A stretch of DNA of 64,000 nt, from the NCBI GenBank assembly GCA_958296105.1, contig OY282441.1, positions 2,005,800 to 2,069,799 on the forward strand. The letters are read 5' to 3'. Positions 8,027 through 16,815 of this stretch are shown here, in pieces. Source of the stretch: an uncultured Dehalococcoidia bacterium. Lineage in GTDB: Bacteria; Chloroflexota; Dehalococcoidia; Lucifugimonadales; UBA1123. The notes beneath the pieces are model-generated. The model did not search any database and was not told where the DNA came from. It saw only the letters and a program-made list of their open reading frames with translations. A program made the position numbers and the translations under genes. How positions within the stretch are numbered: position 1 is the first letter of the stretch; every line of letters begins with the position of its first letter.

Positions 8027-8950
8027 ATGAAGATCGGATTCATCGGACTAGGCACGATGGGAGGGCCTATCGCCCTGAACGCCATCAGGGGCGGACATCG
8101 GCTCGTCGTCCACGATATCAGGCGCGAGTCGGCGACTCCCCATCTCGAAATGGGCGCCGAGTGGGCGGACTCGCCCAGAGAGGTGGCGCAGCGCTCCGAG
8201 ATAGTGTTCACGTCTCTGCCCGGTCCCGTCGAGGTCGAAGCCGTCGCGCTCGGCGAAGACGGGCTTCACGAGGGCTTGACGTCTGGCAAGGTCTATCTCG
8301 ACCTCAGCACCAGCTCGCCCGACCTGATCCGCGAGGTACACGCGCGGCTGGCTCCGAGGGGCGTCCACGTCTTGGATGCTCCGGTCAGCGGCGGCCCGGA
8401 GGGGGCGCGGACTGGCAGGCTGGCGATCTGGGTCGGCGGCGACAGGGACGTCTTCGAGCGTGTCAGGCCAGTTCTGGATTCGATGGGCGACCAGCCCTAC
8501 TACGTCGGGCCGATAGGCGCGGGCGCAGTGGCGAAGCTGGTTCACAACTGCGCCGGGTACATCATACAGGCGGGGCTGGCGGAGGTCTTCACGATGGGCG
8601 TCAAGGCGGGAGTCGATCCGCTCGAACTCTGGCTCGCGGTGCGGCAGGGGGCGCAGGGACGGCGCGGAGCGTTCGAGCGCTTGGCAGACCACTTCCTGAT
8701 AGACAGCTACGACCCGCCCGACTTCGCGCTGAGACTGGCGCGCAAGGACATGGACCTCGCCTGTCAGGTCGGCCGTCAGTACGATGTCCCCATGAAGCTG
8801 GCGAACCTTGCACTCGCGGAGATGACCGAGGCGCTGAATCGCGGCTGGGGCGGCCGCGATTCGCGCGTGGCGATGACCTTACAGGAGGAGCGCGCGGGCG
8901 TGAAGGTCGATACCACCCCGCAGGCGATCCGCGAGGCGCTGGAAGGCTAG
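8027..8950 (+). CDS. NAD(P)-dependent 3-hydroxyisobutyrate dehydrogenase-like oxidoreductase
   Basis: This 307-residue beta-hydroxyacid dehydrogenase has the Rossmann glycine motif IGFIGLGTMGGPIALN at the N-terminus, the substrate loop DAPVSGGPEGARTG, and GAGAVAKLVHN with the catalytic Lys near residue 170. A good ribosome-binding site (CCGGAGGG) precedes the ATG. Members reduce or oxidise 3-hydroxy acids such as 3-hydroxyisobutyrate or tartronate semialdehyde. The last 50 codons exist in a second, degraded copy at 10761-10870. Confidence 0.93.
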   Translation: MKIGFIGLGTMGGPIALNAIRGGHRLVVHDIRRESATPHLEMGAEWADSPREVAQRSEIVFTSLPGPVEVEAVALGEDGLHEGLTSGKVYLDLSTSSPDLIREVHARLAPRGVHVLDAPVSGGPEGARTGRLAIWVGGDRDVFERVRPVLDSMGDQPYYVGPIGAGAVAKLVHNCAGYIIQAGLAEVFTMGVKAGVDPLELWLAVRQGAQGRRGAFERLADHFLIDSYDPPDFALRLARKDMDLACQVGRQYDVPMKLANLALAEMTEALNRGWGGRDSRVAMTLQEERAGVKVDTTPQAIREALEG

Positions 8951-8981
8951 TTGCTCCGATAACTCCGTCGTTTGCTCAGGG

Positions 8982-9521
8982 CTAATCGTCGCCTCTCAGC
9001 AATCTGTATCCTTGCCGATTCGAGACGTGGGTCGATATGCGTCTGATGAGGTCAGCCTTCCGTTCCTTGCTGCGCGTACGTAGTCCCAGCTCGGCGGCAA
9101 GCTCGGCCAACACTGCGATTGGTTCACCGGACTGTTCGAGCAGACCGGCCAAGTCGGAATTCTCTGAATCGTCTATCTTTCGAGCCAGAACGGCGGCGCG
9201 ATGCTTGGCGTCGTCCGCGCCGCTGACAGACTTGGCATGACTGCCCTGAGACCCTCGCAAGCCCATGAGTCGCCTGAGAGGAGCGTTGTTGGTCGCGTGG
9301 TTCGCCAAGACGTCGAGGCGAGATAGGCTCTGAGACAGATTCGCGCTCGACTCGACGGTTGGAAAAGCCTCAACCAGAGCTTCGACCTCTTCCAAGAAGG
9401 AGCGAGTGTGGCGCAACGTCTGGATAAGTTCGGATTTTTCTTTTTCCGATGGAAGCGAATCCTGCAGGGCTCTGACGCCTTTTAGCAGAGAATCGATTGG
9501 ATACTGAGCGTTGCGCGTCAT
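8982..9521 (-). CDS. Helical protein with C-terminal SAP-like segment, ParA partner
   Basis: The 179-residue product is mainly helical and charged. Its C-terminal 45 residues (LAAELGLRTRSKERKADLIRRI) resemble a SAP/HeH-type nucleic-acid-binding helix pair, although this is a weak match by eye. The gene lies three bases downstream of the ParA-like ATPase on the same strand, so the pair is an operon and this protein is the likely DNA-binding or regulatory partner in place of ParB. Base composition is more AT-rich than neighbouring metabolic genes, which suggests transfer. No specific function is recognised. Confidence 0.7.
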   Translation of the reverse strand: MTRNAQYPIDSLLKGVRALQDSLPSEKEKSELIQTLRHTRSFLEEVEALVEAFPTVESSANLSQSLSRLDVLANHATNNAPLRRLMGLRGSQGSHAKSVSGADDAKHRAAVLARKIDDSENSDLAGLLEQSGEPIAVLAELAAELGLRTRSKERKADLIRRISTHVSNRQGYRLLRGDD

Positions 9522-9524
9522 TAT

Positions 9525-10463
9525 TCATCTCCGGAGTTTGAGCGTTAATTGCCGCGTTATCTCTGGATATTCATTATTGCGGGCAACCCTGCGGGCGTTA
9601 TCTGAGTTATGTTCCCAGACCGGAACCCTGTTCTCGGCAGCCTCGCTGTATCCGATAAGCTCGGTCGTGTACTTCTGAATGACTTTGTTGGCAGCGAACG
9701 TCTCTTGAGAAATCGCGGCCATAGTGTCTTGGTGAGTCGTCGTAATGCGGGATCCGCCAAGTCTAACCTTGACAAATACGATAGCGCCTAGTTCAGCGAT
9801 AGTGCGCCCCCCATCCTGGCCAGCAAGGGTAGAAGCCTTGGAAATCGTATCGCCTATATTCCTCACTTTATCAGTGAGGATGCTCAGCCCAATCGTAGAA
9901 AGATGGTCGGGAATCGCCGTAACTACGTAGTAGTCGCTAGCGTGAAGCGCGTTTTGAGTCATCAAATACAGGTTTGGGGGACAGTCAATAATAATCCAGT
10001 GGTACCTGTCTCCTGTATCCGCAATTACCCGATTCAGGAAGGACATTTCCTTCATGTATCGTTGCGCGTTCTGCTTAAGGGCTTGTATTGTTGGGAACGT
10101 GCCTACAATTTGGCTGCCCCCTACATCCTCCCCAAGAAGGTCAATGTCGCAGGGTATCAAGTCCAACCCTTGAATTGGATTTCGGCCAATGACTACGGCG
10201 TCTCTCCAGACGAATCTATTGACGTCCAACGTGACGCCGTTTACATACCGGTCGTACAAATCCTTGATGGTTCCGATCCGATCCCTCCGTCGTTGCCATT
10301 GACCGATTTCCGCGCATAGAAAAGTCAAATTGGTTTGAGGGTCTATGTCAATCATCAGGACCCTTTGTCGGCGGTGCTGCGCCAATGAGCAGGCAACATG
10401 GTAGGCGGACGTGGTCTTGCCGACGCCGCCCTTGTAGTTGATGAACGAGATAACTTTAGGCAT
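9525..10463 (-). CDS. ParA/Soj/MinD-type partition ATPase
   Basis: The product has the deviant Walker A motif FINYKGGVGKTTSAYHVACS at residues about 6-25, the LMIDIDPQTNLTF switch, and a Walker B-like WIIIDCPPNLYLMTQNAL region, which define the ParA ATPase family. ATG at 10463 gives the canonical MPKVISFINYKGG start; a TTG six bases upstream is possible. There is no ParB-like partner or centromere-like repeat nearby. The partner gene instead encodes a small helical SAP-like protein. An orphan chromosomal ParA in an AT-richer patch fits a mobile-element remnant or a defence or positioning cassette. Confidence 0.9.
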   Translation of the reverse strand: MPKVISFINYKGGVGKTTSAYHVACSLAQHRRQRVLMIDIDPQTNLTFLCAEIGQWQRRRDRIGTIKDLYDRYVNGVTLDVNRFVWRDAVVIGRNPIQGLDLIPCDIDLLGEDVGGSQIVGTFPTIQALKQNAQRYMKEMSFLNRVIADTGDRYHWIIIDCPPNLYLMTQNALHASDYYVVTAIPDHLSTIGLSILTDKVRNIGDTISKASTLAGQDGGRTIAELGAIVFVKVRLGGSRITTTHQDTMAAISQETFAANKVIQKYTTELIGYSEAAENRVPVWEHNSDNARRVARNNEYPEITRQLTLKLRR

Positions 10464-10644
10464 TCTCAATAAACCTCAAAACAGTCCGGTGGATGCGCTT
10501 GGATCCAAAGCTCGGAGTCCCCGAATATCGTCGACAGCCCTAAGTGGCTGCAAAACTGGAACTCAAAGAGCGAAGCCCGTCGTCTGTTAGAATACAACCG
10601 TGAGACCTTTCGCCTGATGATACCCCAAATTGAGGAGTCTTTCC

Positions 10645-10883
10645 ATGCAGTACGCAAACATCCTGTACAGTGTAAACGAGCGTGTTTGCACGACCTCGCT
10701 GAACCGGTCCGAGAAGATGAGCGCGCTCATATGGGCGCTACACAAGAGCTTCGACACGCGATGAAGCTGGCGAACCTTGCGCTAGCGGAGATGACCGAGG
10801 CGCTGACCCTCCAGGAGGAGCGCGCGGGCGTGAAGGTCGATACCACCCCGCAGGCGATCCGCGAGGCGCTCTCCGCTGAGTGA
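10645..10883 (+). pseudogene. Chimeric pseudogene: 5' end of enoyl-CoA hydratase joined to 3' end of hydroxyisobutyrate dehydrogenase
   Basis: Bases 10645-10760 are a diverged copy of the first 117 bases of the crotonase gene at 11470 (MQYANILYSVNERVC versus MQYENILYSVEERVC) with a one-base deletion that shifts the frame. From 10761 the sequence switches to a copy of 8792-8940, the last 50 codons of the dehydrogenase, lacking 13 internal codons. This order is what a tandem duplication of the interval from dehydrogenase 3' end to hydratase 5' end leaves at its junction. The 39-residue peptide from 10645 is unlikely to be functional. Confidence 0.9.
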
Positions 10884-11378
10884 TCAGCCCACCTCCGGGT
10901 GCGCGCTCCACGACTCGAAAGGCTCGCTCGTCGCAGGGAGATCGACTTCAGCCACCTGCCCCGGGTCGAGATCGACGGGAGTCGTCGGCCCAAGCTCGGT
11001 TCCGTTGGAGAGATGAACCTCCACTCGCACACTCCTCAGCGTGTTGGCGGTGGTGTTCTGCACCGTGCCTGTGAAGGCGTTGGCGTTCGAGTCATACGAC
11101 AGGATCAGCCGCGCGCCGGCACGAACCTCGTCGAAGGTCTCGCTCAGCGTGTACTGTGTGGCGGACTCCTCGCCGCCCTCGCCCGCCTCGGCCCCTTCTC
11201 TATGCTCTCCCGCCTCGGATCCTTCGCTCCGCTCTCCCGCCTCGGTCCTTTCGCTCCGCTCTCCCGCCTCCGCTTCTTCGTTATGCTCGCCTGACTCGGA
11301 GACGCTGCCAGTGCAGCCTGCGAGAACGAACACGAGGACGGCGCCAATCAGCGCGAGGGTCGCTGGAATATGTCGCAT
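10884..11378 (-). CDS. Secreted lipoprotein with acidic repeat linker and FxLYD-like domain
   Basis: ATG at 11378 is preceded by AAGGAGAA and opens a lipoprotein signal peptide (MRHIPATLALIGAVLVFVLAGC, lipobox LAGC, so Cys is the lipidated residue). A linker of 9-10-residue Glu-rich repeats (EAGERSE, EAGEHRE and similar) follows. The C-terminal 80 residues form a compact beta domain (ANAFTGTVQNTTANTLRSV then VHLSNGTELGPT) similar in style to FxLYD domains. The role is probably structural at the cell surface. It fills the second spacer of the duplicated interval. Confidence 0.8.
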   Translation of the reverse strand: MRHIPATLALIGAVLVFVLAGCTGSVSESGEHNEEAEAGERSERTEAGERSEGSEAGEHREGAEAGEGGEESATQYTLSETFDEVRAGARLILSYDSNANAFTGTVQNTTANTLRSVRVEVHLSNGTELGPTTPVDLDPGQVAEVDLPATSEPFESWSAHPEVG

Positions 11379-11469
11379 TGGATTGTGCTTCTCCTTACAA
11401 TGCTCTGTAACCACAGTACATACAACGACCGCAGCAACCCGCAGTTAGGTCTAAGATAGAGGAACGAAC

Positions 11470-12321
11470 ATGCAATACGAAAACATTCTTTACAGCGTCG
11501 AAGAGCGCGTTTGCGCGATCTCGCTGAACCGGCCCGAGAAGATGAACGCGCTCAGCTGGGCGCTGCGACAAGAGCTTCGGCACGCGCTAGAGGCGGCCGA
11601 GCGCGACCCGGACGTGGGCTGCATCGTCATCAAGGGCGAGGGGCGCGCGTTCAGCGCAGGCTACGACCTCACGCCAACCCAGCCCTCGCCCAACCGTCCC
11701 GAACATGGCTACGTCTCGGACGACGTGGATCAGCTCACCGCGCAGTACGCGCGCGATCTGGTGAACGGGCTGTGGCTGATCTGGGAGCTGACCAAGCCGG
11801 TCATCGCGCAGGTTCACGGCTGGTGCCTCGCCGGCGCTAGCGAGCTTGCCTCTATGTGCGACATCATGTTCGTGGCGGAGGACGCGCAGCTTGGCTACCC
11901 GCCTGTTCGCGCGCTCACCACGCCGGACACGATGTACTTCCCCTGGAAGATGCCCATGAGCTGGGCGAAGTACCTCATGTTTACGGGCAAGGCTGTCACA
12001 GGCAAAGAAGCCGTCGAAATCGGCTGGGCGACCAAGGCGTTCCCCGCGGACACTCTGGACGCGGAGACGACCCGCGAGGCGCGCGCGATTGCGACCATCT
12101 CCGCAGACATGCTCGCCGCCTCGAAGAAGGCGGTCAACCGCGCCTACGAGATCATGGGCATCAGAACCGCGCTCGAAGTCGGCGTCGACTGGCAGGGGCT
12201 TTCGACGTTCAGGAACACGGCGGGCGTGTTCAGCGACATCTCACAGGCGGAGGGTCTGCGCGCCGCCTTGCAGTGGCGAGACGGCCCATTCGAGGACTAC
12301 TCCGCAAGGCCAAGAGATTAG
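11470..12321 (+). CDS. Enoyl-CoA hydratase/isomerase (crotonase) family protein
   Basis: The 283-residue crotonase-fold protein has the oxyanion-hole segments KGEGRAFSAGYDL (about residues 54-66) and HGWCLAGASELASMCD (about 117-132). The latter keeps the Glu that aligns with the first catalytic glutamate. The region that normally carries the second catalytic Glu reads LGYPPVRALTTPD, without Glu, so it may not be a simple hydratase. The SD is AGAGGAA. Its first 117 bases recur, degraded, at 10645. A second, non-orthologous crotonase follows convergently. Confidence 0.9.
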   Translation: MQYENILYSVEERVCAISLNRPEKMNALSWALRQELRHALEAAERDPDVGCIVIKGEGRAFSAGYDLTPTQPSPNRPEHGYVSDDVDQLTAQYARDLVNGLWLIWELTKPVIAQVHGWCLAGASELASMCDIMFVAEDAQLGYPPVRALTTPDTMYFPWKMPMSWAKYLMFTGKAVTGKEAVEIGWATKAFPADTLDAETTREARAIATISADMLAASKKAVNRAYEIMGIRTALEVGVDWQGLSTFRNTAGVFSDISQAEGLRAALQWRDGPFEDYSARPRD

Positions 12322-12338
12322 GCGGCCAGACATACGCG

Positions 12339-13205
12339 CTATCGCCCCACGTAGCTCGGCGCTCGCTTCTCCACGAAGGCGCGCACCCCCTCCTTGTGGT
12401 CTTCCGTCCTGCGCGCCAGAGCCTGCGCCGGACCCGCAAGGCGCAGGCTCTCGGCGAAGCTCACGTGCAGCGAGCGCTGAACCAGCTTCTTGATGAGCGC
12501 CATCGAGTAGGTGGGGCCTTCTGCCATCTGGCGCGCCAGATCGAGCGTCCGCTCCATCAGCTCCCCGTGTTCCACCACGCGGTTTACTATGCCGAGACGC
12601 AGACACTCGCCGGAGTCGAGAACCGCGCCCGTGTACTGAAGAAGCATCGTGCCGCCCAGTCCGATCATGCGCGGCAGCTGCCAGCACGAGCCATCCGCCG
12701 GGATCAGCCCTCGGCGGATGAACGTCTCGGACATGCGCGCGTTCTCGGATGCTATTCTCACGTCGCAGGAGAGCGCGATACCCATTCCAAGCCCCATCGC
12801 GTAGCCGTTCACCGCCGCTATCGAGGGCTTCTGAAGCTCGTGCAGACGCAGCGGCACGAAGCGCGCGCCCTCGATCTCCTCTGCGGCGCGCGCGTCCGCA
12901 TCCCCGAGCTCTGCCCACGCCTCATCGAGCATCTGCCACGGCGAGCGGTCGCGCGGCAGCGCGGAGTCTGCGGCGCGGTCGCGGTTGGCATCGTCCATCC
13001 GCTTCACGTTGGCGCCCGAGCAGAACGACGGATCTCGCCCGGTGAGAACCAGCGCGCGCAGGTGAGGAGAGGCTTCCAGCCTGTCCAGCTCTTGGTTGAT
13101 CTCGCCCGCCATCTCGTCGCCTATGGCGTTGCGCGTGGGCGGATCGTCCATGGTGACGACGAGAACGCCGCCGGTCTCCTGACTGTCTATGAACTGATAA
13201 GGCAT
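12339..13205 (-). CDS. Enoyl-CoA hydratase/isomerase family protein
   Basis: The 288-residue crotonase-family protein has GRDPSFCSGANVKRM (CoA and oxyanion loop) and NGYAMGLGMGIALSCDVRIASENARM. SETFIRRGLIPADGS supplies a Glu at the position of the second catalytic glutamate, whereas the first position appears to be Gly. This arrangement differs from the convergent crotonase next to it. The SD GGAGGGG is well placed ahead of the ATG. An insertion of about 30 residues (DDANRDRAADSALPRDRSPW) precedes the second half. CoA-ester substrate unknown. Confidence 0.9.
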   Translation of the reverse strand: MPYQFIDSQETGGVLVVTMDDPPTRNAIGDEMAGEINQELDRLEASPHLRALVLTGRDPSFCSGANVKRMDDANRDRAADSALPRDRSPWQMLDEAWAELGDADARAAEEIEGARFVPLRLHELQKPSIAAVNGYAMGLGMGIALSCDVRIASENARMSETFIRRGLIPADGSCWQLPRMIGLGGTMLLQYTGAVLDSGECLRLGIVNRVVEHGELMERTLDLARQMAEGPTYSMALIKKLVQRSLHVSFAESLRLAGPAQALARRTEDHKEGVRAFVEKRAPSYVGR

Positions 13206-13224
13206 GGCAGCCCCTCCGATGCGG

Positions 13225-13662
13225 CTAGGACTCGATCTTCGACTTCAGACAGTCGAAGAACTGGTTCGTCATCATTCGGGAGACTCCGCCGAGCAGACGC
13301 TGGCCGACTCGGGCGACCGACCCCGTTACCTGAGTGTCGCCATCCAGGTATACGATGGTCTTGCCGTCGGACTCAGAGAAGCGCAGGTTTCCCGAACCTC
13401 GCACCGAGCCGATCCTGCCGCTCCCCTTGACCACCATGCGGTACGACTCGAGGAGCTTCTTGTTCTCTATGGACACCTGCCCCTTGTACGACCCGGACAT
13501 CGCCGCCACCCTCACGTTCAGGTCTATCTCGTAGGAGTCGTCACCCACTGGACGGATGCTCTCGCACCCCGGTATGCAGCTCGCCAGCACGTCAGGCGAC
13601 AGCAGCGAGTCCCAGACGGTCTGAACGTCTGCGTCGAAAGTGTATGATCCCTGTACTCTCAA
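13225..13662 (-). CDS. CoxG-type SRPBCC protein (CO dehydrogenase subunit G family)
   Basis: The product begins (M)RVQGSYTFDADVQTVWDSLL and contains PDVLASCIPGCES, the hallmark of the CoxG/SRPBCC family. TTG at 13662 is preferred because it gives the family-standard N-terminus and is preceded by AGGGA at suitable spacing; a GTG at 13698 would add 12 non-homologous residues. CoxG proteins anchor or assist maturation of aerobic CO-dehydrogenase-type molybdenum enzymes at the membrane. It is divergent to coxS and coxM homologues, which supports that link. It follows the crotonase gene on the same strand. Confidence 0.88.
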   Translation of the reverse strand: MRVQGSYTFDADVQTVWDSLLSPDVLASCIPGCESIRPVGDDSYEIDLNVRVAAMSGSYKGQVSIENKKLLESYRMVVKGSGRIGSVRGSGNLRFSESDGKTIVYLDGDTQVTGSVARVGQRLLGGVSRMMTNQFFDCLKSKIES

Positions 13663-14007
13663 TTGGACTGCTTCCCTCTCGTGTCTCTTCCTGCTCACCC
13701 TCGCCCCGATCCTCTCCCATCGGGGCGGAGGGGATACGCCGGTCGCGGCTCGTACTTAGCCCCGTGTTCGACCGCCCCGCCCAGCCAGTCGAGGGAGGGG
13801 GCTTCGCGCCAACGGTCTGGATGCGTCAGGTCGCGCAGCCCGGAGACTGAACCCGGACTCGAACTGTGAGCGAGTGTAGTCTAGGGCATCGGGGCTGTCA
13901 AACGCGCTTGGATCGGGGATGTAGCAGGCAGGGGGTTTTGCTGATATAATCGCCCTGCCTTACCAGAAGTCATCCCCGACATCCTAGGATCAACCGGAGG
14001 AGTTGCG
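13663..14007. other. Divergent intergenic region between CoxG- and CoxS-like genes
   Basis: No gene is seen. A perfect 8-bp inverted repeat (GCCCCGAT at 13703, ATCGGGGC at 13719) sits in sequence resembling the short palindromic repeats found elsewhere in the window. TATAAT at 13945-13950 is a plausible -10 element for the rightward coxS-like gene, without a recognisable -35. Confidence 0.5.
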
Positions 14008-14472
14008 ATGGGCCAGCTATCTGTAACCGTCAACGGCACACAGCGCACGTCAGACGTCGAGTCCCGGCTTCTGCTCGTGGAGTACCTGCGGGACACTCTC
14101 AACCTGACGGGAACGCATCTCGGCTGCGACACCTCGGGGTGCGGGGCGTGCACTGTCATTCTGAACGGCTCCGCGGTGAAGTCCTGCACCATATTCGCGG
14201 TACAGGCCAATGGGGGCGAAGTGACCACAATCGAGGGCTTGGCGTCTGGCGATGACCTGCACCCATTGCAGGAAGGCTTCTGGGAGATGCACGGCTTGCA
14301 ATGCGGCTTCTGCACGCCGGGCATGATCATGTCTTCGGTGGACCTGCTCCGCAAGAATCCGAACCCGACCGAGAACGAGATACGGAGCGGTCTGGCAGGC
14401 AACTTCTGCCGATGCACGGGCTATCACAACATCGTCAAGGCCGTCCAGTACGCCGCGGAGAAGATGTCCTAG
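14008..14472 (+). CDS. CoxS-type (2Fe-2S) small subunit of a molybdenum hydroxylase
   Basis: The 154-residue ferredoxin-like subunit carries two [2Fe-2S] motifs: the plant-type [18 protein letters not shown], and the C-terminal [11 protein letters not shown]-type ([13 protein letters not shown]) with [14 protein letters not shown]. Length and motif order match CO-dehydrogenase and xanthine-dehydrogenase small subunits, which pass electrons from the Mo centre to FAD. The SD is CGGAGGAG. The FAD subunit follows after 90 bp, but the large Mo-binding subunit is not in the window. Confidence 0.95.
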   Translation: MGQLSVTVNGTQRTSDVESRLLLVEYLRDTLNLTGTHLGCDTSGCGACTVILNGSAVKSCTIFAVQANGGEVTTIEGLASGDDLHPLQEGFWEMHGLQCGFCTPGMIMSSVDLLRKNPNPTENEIRSGLAGNFCRCTGYHNIVKAVQYAAEKMS

Positions 14473-14562
14473 CGCGTCTCCGATTCGCGCAGCCTGATTC
14501 GAGCGCGCGCCAGCCGAGCGCGCGCATCTCTACCGCATCTCTACGAAGGAGGCAGGGCTAAC

Positions 14563-15438
14563 ATGGTAGCAGCGACATTCGATTACTACGCGCCTTCCAC
14601 TATCGGAAGCGCGCTCACACTTCTGAGCGACAACCCGAACGCCAAGCTCTTGGCGGGTGGACACAGCCTGATTCCCATGATGAAGCTCAGACTCGCAGAG
14701 CCGGACGCGCTCATAGACATCGGGAAGATCGAGGGCTTGAGCAGCGTCACCGAATCCCGAGGCGCGCTCGCCATCGGCTCCATGACCACCTACTTCGACA
14801 TCATCAGCTCCGAAGCTGTTCGGGCGAGTGCGCCGGCTCTGGCTGAGGCTGCCGCTCAGGTGGCGGATCCGCAGGTGCGAAACATGGGAACCATCGGAGG
14901 AAGCCTGGCACACTCCGACCCGGCGGCAGACCTGCCCGCGCTCATGCTCGCGCTGGACGCCGAGATGGTCGCAAGCTCGCGCTCCGAAGATGGGCAGATC
15001 AGCGCGCGCGCCATATCCGCTGACGACTTCTTCGTTGACCTGTTCACGACCGCGCTGGCTGCCGACGAAATTCTGACCGAGATCAGGATTCCGGCAGCGG
15101 CGGCAGGGTCGGGCGCCGCCTACGCGAAGATGGCGAACAAGGCGTCTCACTTCGCCATAGTCGGCGTGGCGGCGTCGGTCACGGTCGAGAACGGAACCTG
15201 CGCAGCCGCCAGAATCGGGGTGACGGGCGCGGGATCGAGCGCTTCCCGCGCGTCGGAGTCCGAGTCGAGACTCGTCGGCAGCAGCTTGGACGAAGGCGCG
15301 ATCCTCAGCGCCGCAGGCCACGCCGCGGACGGGATCGAGATGAACGATGACATCCACGCCTCCGCAGAGTACCGCGAGCATCTCACGAAGGTCTTCGCGC
15401 TGCGCGCGATCAGAGCGGCGGCGGCGCGCGCCGGCTAG
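14563..15438 (+). CDS. CoxM-type FAD-binding medium subunit of a molybdenum hydroxylase
   Basis: The 291-residue subunit has the two FAD-binding signatures of the family, LLAGGHSLIPMMKLRL (about residues 29-44) and TIGGSLAHSDPAADLPAL (about 108-125), plus the C-terminal CO_deh_flav_C domain. AAGGAGG precedes the ATG. It shares orientation with the [2Fe-2S] subunit. No large subunit follows; the next gene is a convergent aminotransferase. It may assemble with a Mo subunit encoded elsewhere. Confidence 0.95.
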   Translation: MVAATFDYYAPSTIGSALTLLSDNPNAKLLAGGHSLIPMMKLRLAEPDALIDIGKIEGLSSVTESRGALAIGSMTTYFDIISSEAVRASAPALAEAAAQVADPQVRNMGTIGGSLAHSDPAADLPALMLALDAEMVASSRSEDGQISARAISADDFFVDLFTTALAADEILTEIRIPAAAAGSGAAYAKMANKASHFAIVGVAASVTVENGTCAAARIGVTGAGSSASRASESESRLVGSSLDEGAILSAAGHAADGIEMNDDIHASAEYREHLTKVFALRAIRAAAARAG

Positions 15439-15597
15439 ATACGAGAGACACGACCCGAGCGAGTGGGCGGCGCAGGCTGCCCACTGTTCGTTTCGGAGTA
15501 TACAGCAGTTCAGAGCCGCCATCGCGCCGCGCATCCAGCCGCCGCCCTCGAACGGACGCCAGCGCGTTTCAGAGGGATCTCCTCGATCAGGCGAAGG

Positions 15598-16815
15598 CTA
15601 ACGGCGCGCGTGGACGCCGAAGAAGCTGGCCATCCGAGAAAGAGCTTCTTCGTATCGGTCTCTGGGTGGGGATCCGAACGACACGCGGATGAATCCGCTC
15701 CACTGCTCGCCGAATGCGCCGCCCGGCACCGTCAGCACGCCGACCCGTTCGAGCATCTCCCAAGCCGTATCGCGCCCGTCTAGCTCCACGTCCGCCCTGA
15801 GCATGACGAAGAACGCGCCGTGCGTCTTCTCCCAGCTCAGCGCGGGCGTCTCGGACAGCATCGCATCGAGCATCCTGCGACGATCTTTCATCTCGCCCAT
15901 CATACCCAGCGGGTAGGCGGGCATGTGGTCGAGGGCGGCGACCGCCGCCACTTGGCACACGATCGGAGCGCAGATGGCCATGGCGTCCTGAACCTTCACC
16001 GCCTGCCTGCACACCTCCGCGCTCGCCGCGATGTACCCGATTCTCCAGCCCGTCATGCCGAAGGTCTTGGACAGGCTGCCCAGAGAGATCACCAGCTCCG
16101 CATCGTCCACGAGAGAGGCGGGGCTGACGTGCTTGGCGCCGTCGTAGCAAAAGACCTCGTAGGCTTCGTCACTCACCACGTAGACGCCGCGAGCCGTCAG
16201 CTCCCTGACCATCAGCGCGACTTCGCCGGGATCGTAGACGGCGCCGGTGGGGTTGTTGGGGGACGTGATGACCACTGCGCGCGTGCGCGGAGTCAGGACG
16301 CGCTCCACCTCCTCCATCCGCATCTGGAACCCGCTCTCCTCGCCAAGAGGAATCTCCCTCACCACCCCGCCGCACAGCTCTATTGCCATGTGGTGGCTGA
16401 AGTAGCAGGGAGACGCTATCGCCACTTCGTCGCCGGGCTGGAGAATCGTCATCATCGTGACCATGAACGCCTGATTGGATCCGGGCGTAACCATGATCTG
16501 CGAATCGGGATCGACTTCTATGCCGTTGAAATCGGCGAGCTTGCGCGCGAGCGCGTGGCGCAGCTCCGGAATGCCCGCGTCCGGCCCATACGTGTGCAGA
16601 CGGGGTCCGAAGCTGTCCAGCGCATCTCTTACCGCCTCGATCATCCGCGGCGGAGGCCCGAAGAACGGCACGCTTTGGCCCAGGCTGATCACGTCTCCGC
16701 CGGCGGCGTTCATCTGCGCCATGCGCGTGTTGAGAGCGTCTATGGGCGGCATGGACACGCCCAGCACCCGCTTCGGGAATGCGTGCGGCGCGCCGGGCGG
16801 GGATGAACCTGTCAT
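15598..16815 (-). CDS. PLP-dependent class I/II aminotransferase
   Basis: The product is a fold-type I aminotransferase. MVTPGSNQAFMVTMMTIL and VITSPNNPTGAVYDPGEV line the cofactor pocket, VVSDEAYEVFCYDG provides the Asp and Tyr that hold PLP, and SLGSLSKTFGMTGWRIGYI contains the Schiff-base lysine. ATG at 16815 is chosen because upstream residues are Arg-rich and unlike the family; a GTG-type extension to 16908 is less likely. Substrate is not clear (aspartate- or aromatic-type enzymes are closest in style). Confidence 0.92.
   Translation of the reverse strand: MTGSSPPGAPHAFPKRVLGVSMPPIDALNTRMAQMNAAGGDVISLGQSVPFFGPPPRMIEAVRDALDSFGPRLHTYGPDAGIPELRHALARKLADFNGIEVDPDSQIMVTPGSNQAFMVTMMTILQPGDEVAIASPCYFSHHMAIELCGGVVREIPLGEESGFQMRMEEVERVLTPRTRAVVITSPNNPTGAVYDPGEVALMVRELTARGVYVVSDEAYEVFCYDGAKHVSPASLVDDAELVISLGSLSKTFGMTGWRIGYIAASAEVCRQAVKVQDAMAICAPIVCQVAAVAALDHMPAYPLGMMGEMKDRRRMLDAMLSETPALSWEKTHGAFFVMLRADVELDGRDTAWEMLERVGVLTVPGGAFGEQWSGFIRVSFGSPPRDRYEEALSRMASFFGVHARR

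Noticed and set aside
10470-10644. An open rightward frame reading like a protein (for example RRLLEYNRETFRLMIPQIEE)
   Set aside because: It has no start codon, begins after a TAA and runs into the chimeric pseudogene; at most it is an unidentifiable gene remnant.
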